Assembly: GCA_044425575.1 (NCBI GenBank)
Contig: JAWXVE010000068.1
Span: 1 to 11,847 of the forward strand
Direction of reading: 5' to 3'
Length of the DNA: 11,847 nucleotides
Source: JAWXVE01 sp044425575
Lineage (GTDB): Bacteria > Bacillota > Clostridia > Lachnospirales > Lachnospiraceae
A program made the position numbers and the translations under genes. The first letter of the stretch is position 1. Each line of letters opens with the position of its first letter. The notes beneath the pieces were generated by a model. The model was not told the DNA's origin. It did no database searches and saw nothing but the letters and a program-made list of their open reading frames with translations. This document shows, in pieces, positions 6,092 to 11,847 of this stretch.

Positions 6092-7648
6092 ATGAGTGAC
6101 CCAATAATTATGGGAGTTGTATGGTTCGCTACCTTGGTGGTTGTTGGATTTTTATCGGCTGTCATTTCTATTACTTTTCGTAAAAAAGTAACGGAAAAGC
6201 AAATTGGAAATGCACAAGATAAGGCACGAGAGATTATTGATGATGCGCTTAAAACTGCTGAAACAAAGAAACGTGAAGGATTACTTGAGATCAAAGAAGA
6301 ATCTATTCGTACCAAGAACGAATTAGATAAGGAAATCAAGGAAAGACGTGCAGATGCACAACGATTCGAAAGACGTATTCAGCAAAAAGAAGAGGCGATT
6401 GAAAAAAGATCAGATGTAGTTGAACGGAAAGAAGCAAACCTATCAAGTAGAGAAGAAGAACTCGCAAGGCAAAAAGAAGCAATTTCTAAGTTAAATGAAG
6501 AAAGAGTACAGGAGCTAGAAAGAATCTCTGGATTAACCTCCGCACAAGCAAAAGAGTATTTGTTAAAAATTGTTGAAGATGAAGTGAAACATGAAACCGC
6601 TGTGCTAATCAAGGAACTTGATAGCAGAGCAAAAGAGGAAGCTGAGAAAAAAGCGAAAGAATATGTTGTGACAGCTATTCAAAGATGTGCTGCAGACCAT
6701 GTATCAGAAACTACTATCTCAGTTGTACAACTTCCTAGTGATGAGATGAAAGGTAGAATTATCGGACGAGAGGGAAGAAATATAAGAACTCTTGAAACTA
6801 TGACCGGTGTTGATTTGATTATTGATGATACACCAGAAGCAGTAGTATTGTCTGGTTTTGACCCAATTCGTAGAGAAATTGCAAGAATTGCATTAGAGAA
6901 GTTAATTGTTGATGGTCGTATTCACCCAGCTCGTATTGAGGAAATGGTTGAGAAGGCTCAAAAAGAAGTTGAAGTAATAATGAAAGAAGAAGGTGAGGCA
7001 TGCACACTAGAAGTTGGTGTTCATGGAATCCATCCAGAACTTGTTAAATTACTAGGGCGTATGAAATATCGTTCAAGTTTTGGTCAAAATGCGTTAAAAC
7101 ATTCAATTGAAGTTGCACAGCTTTCGGGATTATTGGCTGCTGAACTTGGACTAGATGTTCGCATGGCTAAGAGAGCTGGTTTGTTACATGATATTGGCAA
7201 GTCAATTAATCATGAAACCGGACGTTCTCATATTGAAGAAGGTATCGAATTATGTAGGAAGTACAAAGAATCTGCAGTTGTTTTGAATACGGTTGCATCC
7301 CATCACGGGAATGAAGAAGCGGAATCATTAATAGCATGTATTGTACAAGCGGCAGATACCATTTCAGCTGCTAGACCAGGTGCAAGACGAGAAACATTAC
7401 AAACTTATACAACGAGATTAAAACAATTAGAAGATATAACCAACAATTTTAAAGGTGTAGACAAATCATTTGCTATTCAAGCGGGTAGAGAGGTTCGCGT
7501 AATGATAGTTCCTGAGCAAATTACTGATGATGAAATGGTATTGTTAGCGAGAGATATTTCAAAACAAATTGAAAATGAACTCGAATATGCAGGCCAAATT
7601 AAAGTTAATTTAATTAGAGAATCACGCGTAACTGATTATGCAAAATAA
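6092..7648 (+). CDS. rny: Ribonuclease Y
   Basis: Membrane-anchored endoribonuclease that initiates mRNA decay and processes leader RNAs in Gram-positive bacteria lacking RNase E. 518 residues, the usual length. Domains: one N-terminal membrane helix (about 5-28), a long charged coiled coil (about 35-190, rich in E, K and R), a KH RNA-binding domain with GRIIGREGRNIR (221-232), and an HD metal-dependent hydrolase domain with H337, the HD pair at 366-367 (LLHDIGKS), HH at 404-405 and D422. All catalytic positions look intact. The start ATG follows AAGGAGG (6075-6081) by 10 bases, slightly long but convincing, and the membrane helix begins at once. The recA-recX-rny neighbourhood is common in Firmicutes. 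Own promoter upstream and a strong terminator right after define a monocistronic unit. Confidence 0.97.
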   Translation: MSDPIIMGVVWFATLVVVGFLSAVISITFRKKVTEKQIGNAQDKAREIIDDALKTAETKKREGLLEIKEESIRTKNELDKEIKERRADAQRFERRIQQKEEAIEKRSDVVERKEANLSSREEELARQKEAISKLNEERVQELERISGLTSAQAKEYLLKIVEDEVKHETAVLIKELDSRAKEEAEKKAKEYVVTAIQRCAADHVSETTISVVQLPSDEMKGRIIGREGRNIRTLETMTGVDLIIDDTPEAVVLSGFDPIRREIARIALEKLIVDGRIHPARIEEMVEKAQKEVEVIMKEEGEACTLEVGVHGIHPELVKLLGRMKYRSSFGQNALKHSIEVAQLSGLLAAELGLDVRMAKRAGLLHDIGKSINHETGRSHIEEGIELCRKYKESAVVLNTVASHHGNEEAESLIACIVQAADTISAARPGARRETLQTYTTRLKQLEDITNNFKGVDKSFAIQAGREVRVMIVPEQITDDEMVLLARDISKQIENELEYAGQIKVNLIRESRVTDYAK

Positions 7649-7670
7649 TTGCATAACGTAAGATTATAAG

Positions 7671-7710
7671 AAAGAACTAGGTAATTGTTATTTACTTAGT
7701 TCTTTTTTTA
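7671..7710 (+). terminator. Intrinsic terminator of rny
   Basis: AAAGAACTA (7671-7679) pairs with TAGTTCTTT (7697-7705), extended inward by a G-U and four more pairs to a 7-base loop, giving a 14-bp stem. Its 3' side merges into a run of seven T (7703-7709). It lies 22 bases after the rny stop and cleanly separates rny from the corrinoid operon. Confidence 0.92.
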
Positions 7711-7746
7711 TGTTATTCTGTCAAAAGTAAGAATAATATGATATCA

Positions 7747-7768
7747 GGGTCAAAATACCTTTTGACCC
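7747..7768. promoter_or_regulatory. Perfect palindrome, possible operator
   Basis: GGGTCAAAA (7747-7755) and TTTTGACCC (7760-7768) are perfect inverted repeats around a 4-base centre. The half-site core is repeated as GTCAAAAG at 7720-7727, 27 bases upstream. No T-run follows on either strand, which argues against a terminator. It overlaps a candidate -35 element of the corrinoid operon, so a repressor site is the simplest reading. The regulator is unknown. Confidence 0.5.
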
Positions 7769-7790
7769 AAACAACATCATAATATAGCAT
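7762..7790 (+). promoter_or_regulatory. Candidate promoter of the corrinoid uptake operon
   Basis: TTGACC (7762-7767), 17-base spacer, TAGCAT (7785-7790), predicting a start near 7797, at the 5' edge of the riboswitch P1 stem. The -10 box is weak (four of six). An alternative -10, TATGAT at 7737-7742, would start transcription before the palindrome but lacks a good -35. A promoter must exist between the rny terminator and the riboswitch; which one is used is not certain. Confidence 0.4.
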
Positions 7791-7965
7791 TATTATTGGT
7801 GCAATCAAAAGTGATTGAGAATAGGGAATTAGGTGAAAATCCTAAACAGTCCTGCTGCCGTGAAGATGAAGTTTTTTCTAAAATGCCACTAAGATTTTCT
7901 TGGGAAGGTTAGAAGAACGATTTATACATCTAAGTCGAAAGACCTGCCAATAGTAACCAATGATA
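7791..7965 (+). promoter_or_regulatory. Cobalamin riboswitch (AdoCbl aptamer)
   Basis: Senses a corrinoid cofactor, normally adenosylcobalamin, and lowers expression of the genes below. The outer P1 stem is formed by TATTATTGGT (7791-7800) and ACCAATGATA (7956-7965), ten pairs with one G-U. Inside lie the conserved blocks in order: AATAGGGAA (7820-7828), AGGTGAAAATCCT (7831-7843), GCCACT (7885-7890), TGGGAAGG (7901-7908) and the B12-box tail GTCGAAAGACCTGCC (7934-7948). These match the cobalamin class. The expression platform is a terminator at 8004-8038. This is the main evidence that the downstream transporter handles corrinoids and not iron siderophores or heme. Confidence 0.93.
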
Positions 7966-7986
7966 CTTCACAGGATATGGAGTTTT

Positions 7987-8008
7987 GGGAATGTTTAATA
8001 CGTTACCC
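7987..8008 (+). promoter_or_regulatory. Possible antiterminator hairpin of the riboswitch
   Basis: GGGAATGT (7987-7994) can pair with ACGTT plus CCC (8000-8008) with one bulged A, around a 5-base loop. It uses the CCC that forms the left arm of the terminator, so the two hairpins exclude each other. How the aptamer would tip the balance is not evident from sequence alone. Confidence 0.4.
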
Positions 8009-8038
8009 TTAGTCTGCCTATTAGATTAAGGGTATTTT
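8004..8038 (+). terminator. Riboswitch-controlled intrinsic terminator
   Basis: TACCCTTAGTCT (8004-8015) pairs with AGATTAAGGGTA (8023-8034), twelve pairs with one G-U, 7-base loop, followed by TTTTCT. It sits between the cobalamin aptamer and the first gene of the operon, the expected position for transcriptional attenuation. The T-run is short, so termination may be partial. Confidence 0.82.
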
Positions 8039-8118
8039 CTCTGTAAAGTGTCTTTGGTGAAATATAATGATTGTTATGTTGTAAAATAAGAGAAGAATAC
8101 TTCAGAATGAGAGGCATT

Positions 8119-9111
8119 ATGAGAAAACAAGGAATTAAAATGTGTGCATTACTGTTCATGGTAATGTTAGTTATGGGATGTGGAGCGAAGGAAGTTTCAC
8201 CAATAGTAGAACAGGATGATGTGGTAGAAATCACCCAGATAGAATCACCAGAGGAAATAGAAGTGGAAGTGGAAGAACAGGATGTTTCGCTTACACAAGA
8301 CCGTGCAGGCAATGATATTGTAGTTCCAGAGAATATTACATCAATCATATCCCTTGCACCTGCTTTTACAGAAGTTATTATTGATTTAGGGTTAACTGAT
8401 TACTTAGTAGCAGTGGATACCAACTCCGCCATGTTATCAGGGTTACCTGAAGGAATCATACAAGTAGATATGATGAGTCCAGATATGGAACAGTTGGCAA
8501 TCTTAGAACCGGATATTTTATTTGCCTCTACACTAACTACTTGGGAGGGAACAGAACTTTTTGAACCATTGCTTGATATGGGCGTATGCGTAGTTGAAAT
8601 CCCGACTAGTTCAAGTATTAGTGCTATACAAGATGATATTCTCTTTATGGGTAATGTATTATCATGCACTGAGGGAGCTGTGGAAATAGTGTTTGAGATG
8701 CAAAGCAATATAGATGCAATTACCCAAATTGCAGGTACTATTACAAACAAGAAAACTGTAATATTTGAAATTGCATCTTCACCAGATATCTACTCTATGG
8801 GAAGTGGAACCTTTATTGATGAAATGATTACACTAGTTGGTGCTACAAATGCCATAGGTGATCAAGAAGGTTGGATATCCTTATCGGCAGAATCAGAAGT
8901 GAATGCTAATCCAGATGTGATTCTTACAAATGTTAATTATATTGAAGATCCAGTATTTGAGATCTTAACACGATCAGGGTATGAGGAAGTAACTGCAATT
9001 CAAGAAAGCTTTGTCTATTATATTGATACAAATACTAGCTCTGTTCCCAACCATAATATTGTAAAAGCATTATGGGAAATGGCAGAAGCTATCTATCCAG
9101 AAAGTTATTAA
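8119..9111 (+). CDS. btuF: Corrinoid ABC transporter, substrate-binding lipoprotein (BtuF-like)
   Basis: Extracellular binding protein that captures the ligand and hands it to the permease. From ATG 8119 it has 330 residues: a lipoprotein signal (basic RKQGIK, hydrophobic stretch, lipobox VMGC with Cys21), an acidic linker, then a periplasmic-binding fold of the BtuF/FepB class. The fold starts at about residue 58 (TQDRAGNDIVVPENITSI) with family blocks SLAPAFTEVIIDLG (78-91) and DMMSPDMEQLAILEPDILFAS (117-137). The linker (31-55) has 12 acidic residues in 25. Start choice: 8119 gives a standard signal peptide and has GAGAGG (8109-8114) 4 bases before it; ATG 8107 is also possible and ATG 8071 would add an unlikely extension. 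Family members also bind siderophores or heme, but the cobalamin riboswitch upstream points to a corrinoid. Confidence 0.85.
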   Translation: MRKQGIKMCALLFMVMLVMGCGAKEVSPIVEQDDVVEITQIESPEEIEVEVEEQDVSLTQDRAGNDIVVPENITSIISLAPAFTEVIIDLGLTDYLVAVDTNSAMLSGLPEGIIQVDMMSPDMEQLAILEPDILFASTLTTWEGTELFEPLLDMGVCVVEIPTSSSISAIQDDILFMGNVLSCTEGAVEIVFEMQSNIDAITQIAGTITNKKTVIFEIASSPDIYSMGSGTFIDEMITLVGATNAIGDQEGWISLSAESEVNANPDVILTNVNYIEDPVFEILTRSGYEEVTAIQESFVYYIDTNTSSVPNHNIVKALWEMAEAIYPESY

Positions 9112-9113
9112 AT

Positions 9114-10142
9114 ATGAGTTATAGGCTAAAAGGAATTTTATTTTTTATAGTTGCAATTATTAGTATTGTAATAGGAATTAGTTTTGGGAGTGTATTTGTT
9201 TCACCAAAAGAAATTATAGCTGTATTTTCACTCCAACTATTTCAGATTCCTCTACCAGAAGAGTTTCGAACGATTCTGGTAGGAATTGTTTGGGAGTTGC
9301 GCCTGCCACGTGTATTACTTGCATTTGTGGCAGGTGCTATTCTTGCTGTTACAGGCGCTATCATGCAGTCATTATTAAAAAATCCATTAGCATCTCCCTA
9401 TGGATTAGGAGTATCATCAGGCGCTGGATTAGGCGTTGCCCTTGCAATGGTTAGTGGGATCGGAAGTGGCATCTTAGGTGTATACGCACTACCTATTATT
9501 GGTCTGATATCAGGTATTATTACAGTGACAGCTGTGATTATGATTTCAAAGAAAATTGACCCTAATCTTTCTAGCCATACGATTATATTAACAGGTATGG
9601 TAGCATCGCTTTTTTCAAACGCTGTTATGTCTATGGTTGCATCAACTTCTTCTGAGTATTCACAACGCATCTTATTGTGGCAATTAGGGAGCCTTTCTCT
9701 GCGTAAATGGTCCTACGTAATAATATTGTTTGTGATGCTAGTAATTTCCCTATTGATTGTCCTACGATATACAAGAGAGTTAGATATCTTGTCTTTTGGC
9801 GAAGAGCAAGCTTTATCCATGGGTGTAGATCACAAACGCTTTACATGGATTTTTTTGTTTTTAGTATCTGCATTAATTGGAACCTTAGTTTCTTTTGTGG
9901 GTATTATCGGTTTTCTTGATATGATTTCACCTCACATTGTGCGACGAATATTTGGACATTCTCATAAATATGTAATTCCTTTTTCCGCATTATTTGGTGG
10001 AAGCTTTCTAGTGATTGCAGATTTATTAGCAAGAACCCTTATCTCTCCATCTGAAATACCCATTGGCTCCATTACAGCTCTTGTGGGAGCACCATTTTTT
10101 ATCCTTATGTTTCTGCAAAATGGGAGGAATAGAACATGTTAG
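9114..10142 (+). CDS. btuC: Corrinoid ABC transporter permease (BtuC-like, FecCD family)
   Basis: Integral membrane subunit forming the channel as a dimer. 342 residues, usual for FecCD permeases, with about nine or ten hydrophobic helices. Family blocks seen: RLPRVLLAFVAGAILAVTGA (63-82), then the MQSLLKNPLASPYGLGVSSG block (84-103), and near the C-terminus ISPHIVRRIFGHSHKYVIPF followed by ADLLAR. I start it at ATG 9114, two bases after the binding-protein stop, because an upstream in-frame ATG at 9072 would overlap that gene by 40 bases and add a non-hydrophobic tail. The ribosome site is weak (AGAAAG at 9100-9105), so translation is probably coupled to the gene before. It overlaps the ATPase gene by 7 bases. 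Substrate inferred from the riboswitch. Confidence 0.9.
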   Translation: MSYRLKGILFFIVAIISIVIGISFGSVFVSPKEIIAVFSLQLFQIPLPEEFRTILVGIVWELRLPRVLLAFVAGAILAVTGAIMQSLLKNPLASPYGLGVSSGAGLGVALAMVSGIGSGILGVYALPIIGLISGIITVTAVIMISKKIDPNLSSHTIILTGMVASLFSNAVMSMVASTSSEYSQRILLWQLGSLSLRKWSYVIILFVMLVISLLIVLRYTRELDILSFGEEQALSMGVDHKRFTWIFLFLVSALIGTLVSFVGIIGFLDMISPHIVRRIFGHSHKYVIPFSALFGGSFLVIADLLARTLISPSEIPIGSITALVGAPFFILMFLQNGRNRTC

Positions 10143-10894
10143 AAGTGAAGAATCTAAGTGCTGGGTACCATGGACACAAGGTGGTGGAGAATATTAACTT
10201 TTCCTTGCAAAACAGTGAAAAACTTGCTATTATAGGTGCTAATGGATGTGGCAAAACAACTTTATTGCGTGCTATATCGGGCATCTTACCATACAGTGGA
10301 ACTGTCACGGTTGATGATTGCAGTTTATTGAATAAGAAGAGGAAAGAAGTGGCACAGAAAGTTGCCTTGATGCAACAAATAGATGCATACTACTTCAATT
10401 ATACAGTATATGAAACGGTTATGCTTGGTCGATATGTTCATATGAAAGAACATTTTCTATCAAAGAGTTCTAAAATTGACAAAGAAATTGTACTAGAGGC
10501 GCTAAAGAGAACAGGTTTATTCGAGTTACGGAATACGCTCATTACACAGCTATCTGGTGGACAACTACAACGTGTGTTTTTAACTAGAATATTCGTCCAG
10601 AATCCCAGTGTTATTCTGCTTGATGAGCCGATGAATCATTTGGATTTTAAATATCAGATGGAACTGATTCGTTACTTGAAAAACTGGACTGAAATTGAGG
10701 ATCACTGTGTAGTGGGTGTATTCCATGATTTGAATTTAGCATTTGATTTTGCAGATACCATACTCTTGTTAGAGCAGGGCAAGGTACAAGCTTATTGTAG
10801 AACAGAAGAATTTCAATTATCTCAGTTAGATGGAATTTACGAGTATCCAATGAAAGACTATATGATTCGCTCTCTACAAAGGTGGAAAAATTAA
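10136..10894 (+). CDS. btuD: Corrinoid ABC transporter ATP-binding protein (BtuD-like)
   Basis: Cytoplasmic ATPase that powers the uptake system. 252 residues. Walker A GANGCGKT (34-41), Q-loop glutamine at about 80-81 (LMQQIDAYYF), signature LSGGQLQR (139-146), Walker B VILLDEP (D163, E164), D-loop NHLD (167-170) and switch histidine H197 (FHDLN) are intact, so it should be active. The order and the MLGRY block fit the FepC/BtuD/HmuV class of importer ATPases. The start ATG lies 8 bases after GGGAGG (10122-10127), inside the end of the permease gene. It is the last gene of the operon; I see no terminator after it, and the next promoter begins 9 bases beyond its stop. Confidence 0.92.
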   Translation: MLEVKNLSAGYHGHKVVENINFSLQNSEKLAIIGANGCGKTTLLRAISGILPYSGTVTVDDCSLLNKKRKEVAQKVALMQQIDAYYFNYTVYETVMLGRYVHMKEHFLSKSSKIDKEIVLEALKRTGLFELRNTLITQLSGGQLQRVFLTRIFVQNPSVILLDEPMNHLDFKYQMELIRYLKNWTEIEDHCVVGVFHDLNLAFDFADTILLLEQGKVQAYCRTEEFQLSQLDGIYEYPMKDYMIRSLQRWKN

Positions 10895-10902
10895 TTTTTC
10901 AC

Positions 10903-10931
10903 TTGATATCCTGTATAAATTAGTGTATAAT
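10903..10931 (+). promoter_or_regulatory. Promoter of the aminotransferase gene
   Basis: TTGATA (10903-10908), 17-base spacer, TATAAT (10926-10931). Start expected near 10938, giving a leader of about 80 bases. The promoter begins 9 bases after the stop of the ATPase gene, so the aminotransferase is likely an independent unit with possible read-through. Confidence 0.72.
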
Positions 10932-10938
10932 AACGAAA

Positions 10939-10983
10939 GTGTATTCGATAGATGAACAAGTGTCCTTGATACACGGACAAGTG
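10939..10983 (+). repeat. Small repeats in the aminotransferase leader
   Basis: The leader holds a direct repeat ACAAGTG (10956-10962 and 10977-10983), an inverted pair TGTCC (10961-10965) with GGACA (10975-10979), and a second inverted pair GTGTAT (10939-10944) with ATACAC (10969-10974). The pairs compete and are short. No T-run follows. It may be a modest leader structure or an operator; no known motif is recognised. Confidence 0.3.
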
Positions 10984-11017
10984 AAAAAGTGTTACAGGTA
11001 TAGAAATGGAGAAGATT

Positions 11018-11847
11018 ATGAAAGCGTACGATCAATTAACAAAGGAAGAACTACAAGAGCTTAAGAAACAATTAGAAGCTGAATATGAGGAGGCAAAAGG
11101 TAAGGGTTTAGCTCTAGACATGTCAAGAGGAAAACCATCTTCTGCACAACTTGATATGGGAATGGGATTTATGGATACCCACGATTCAAGTGATACTATG
11201 TCAGCAGAGAATGGATTTGATTGTAGAAATTATGGATTACTAGATGGAATTGAGGAGGCGAAAGAATTGATGGCTTCTATGGTTGGCGCTACAAAAGACC
11301 AAGTAATTATATGTGGAAATGCTAGTTTGACAATTATGTATGACACTGTGTCAAGAGCTATGACACACGGTATTTTAGGCGGAACACCATGGGGGAAATT
11401 AGAACAGGTGAAGTTCTTGTGCCCAGTTCCTGGATATGATCGTCATTTTGCAATTACAGAGCATTTTGGCATTGAAATGATTAATATTCCAATGACAGAA
11501 TCAGGACCGGATATGGATTTAGTTGAAGAACTCGTATCAAATGACCCAACTATAAAGGGGATTTGGTGTGTTCCCAAATATTCGAATCCTCAAGGGATTT
11601 CCTACTCAGATGAAACGGTGCAAAGATTTGGAGCATTGAAGCCAGCAGCAGAGGATTTTCGCATATTCTGGGATAATGCTTATGCAGTTCATCATTTATA
11701 TGAAGATAAACAAGATCACATTTTGAATATCCTTGAGGTGTGTAAAGCAGCAGGTAATGAAAATATGGTGTACCAATTTGCCTCTACTTCTAAGGTGATT
11801 TTTGCAGGTGGCGGAATTAGTGCATTTATTAGTTCAAAAGCGAACTT
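11018..11847 (+). CDS. Type Ic aspartate aminotransferase (PLP fold type I), 3' truncated by window edge
   Basis: The first 276 codons are present; the frame is open to the right edge. It resembles the class I aminotransferases of subgroup Ic, which include the mycobacterial aspartate aminotransferase Rv3722c. Shared blocks: DMSRGKPSSAQLD (34-46), DCRNYGLLDG (68-77), the near-diagnostic FLCPVPGYDRHFAITEHFGI (133-152), IWCVPKYSNPQG (182-193) and FWDNAYAVHH (217-226). PLP-site residues visible are N190, D219, Y222 and the Schiff-base lysine K259 in ASTSKV. It would transfer the amino group between aspartate and 2-oxoglutarate, linking nitrogen to the oxaloacetate pool. The start follows TGGAGAAG (11008-11015) closely. 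Subgroup assignment is from recognised motifs; substrate specificity is inferred from the family. Confidence 0.85.
   Translation, partial: MKAYDQLTKEELQELKKQLEAEYEEAKGKGLALDMSRGKPSSAQLDMGMGFMDTHDSSDTMSAENGFDCRNYGLLDGIEEAKELMASMVGATKDQVIICGNASLTIMYDTVSRAMTHGILGGTPWGKLEQVKFLCPVPGYDRHFAITEHFGIEMINIPMTESGPDMDLVEELVSNDPTIKGIWCVPKYSNPQGISYSDETVQRFGALKPAAEDFRIFWDNAYAVHHLYEDKQDHILNILEVCKAAGNENMVYQFASTSKVIFAGGGISAFISSKAN

Noticed and set aside
7747..7768. Palindrome as an intrinsic terminator
   Set aside because: No T-run on either side in either orientation, and a strong terminator already lies 37 bases upstream.
8063..8068. TATAAT between the riboswitch terminator and btuF as an internal promoter
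   Set aside because: No -35 element at suitable distance; probably chance in AT-rich sequence.
9707..9919. Small + strand open frame inside the permease gene
   Set aside because: Out of frame with a strongly supported FecCD permease, no ribosome site and no family resemblance.
1..11847. CRISPR array, insertion sequence, toxin-antitoxin or defence genes
   Set aside because: No regularly spaced repeats, transposase motifs or terminal repeats, and every sizeable gene has a housekeeping or transport identity.

Overview
The window is an AT-rich stretch with all recognisable genes on the + strand. It looks chromosomal and comes from a Gram-positive anaerobe of the Clostridia, most likely Lachnospiraceae-like. 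The grounds are strong AGGAGG-type ribosome sites, TTGACA/TATAAT promoters, Gram-positive LexA (SOS) boxes, RNase Y and the recA-recX-rny order. The taxonomic placement is inference; no rRNA or tRNA is present to confirm it.

Region 1 (1-3625) is a tight operon whose beginning lies upstream. It holds a 5'-truncated CydD-type ABC exporter half, a CydC-type half overlapping it by 20 bases, and a small DUF454/YbaN membrane protein sharing one base with the CydC stop. The two halves should form a heterodimeric exporter; in characterised bacteria CydDC exports thiols and supports cytochrome bd maturation. No cydAB is in view, so the substrate is open.

Region 2 (3626-4170) is 545 bases without a protein gene. 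It contains a GC-rich imperfect hairpin (3685-3751), a near-consensus promoter (3824-3852), a set of hairpins that look like a structured leader or small RNA (about 3859-4085), and the proximal recA promoter carrying two SOS boxes. The remaining parts (3626-3684, 3752-3823) show nothing I can name apart from a weak hairpin near 3750-3767.

Region 3 (4171-7710) is recA, recX and rny: recombinase, its modulator, and the membrane-anchored endoribonuclease that initiates mRNA decay. recA and recX are probably co-transcribed under SOS control; rny has its own promoter and a strong intrinsic terminator.

Region 4 (7711-10894) is a corrinoid uptake operon. A cobalamin riboswitch (7791-7965) is followed by an intrinsic terminator with a possible competing antiterminator. 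Then come a lipoprotein binding protein (BtuF-like), a FecCD permease (BtuC-like) and an ATPase (BtuD-like), the last two overlapping. A perfect 9-bp palindrome sits just upstream of the riboswitch and overlaps a candidate -35 box. The 470 bases from 7649 to 8118 are filled by the rny terminator, the palindrome, the riboswitch and its expression platform.

Region 5 (10895-11847) has a clear promoter, a short leader with small repeats, and the start of a type Ic aspartate aminotransferase that runs off the end of the window.

I found no mobile element, CRISPR array or dedicated defence system. The non-standard signals worth attention are the recA upstream RNA structures, the GC-rich hairpin element, the tandem SOS boxes and the palindrome upstream of the riboswitch.
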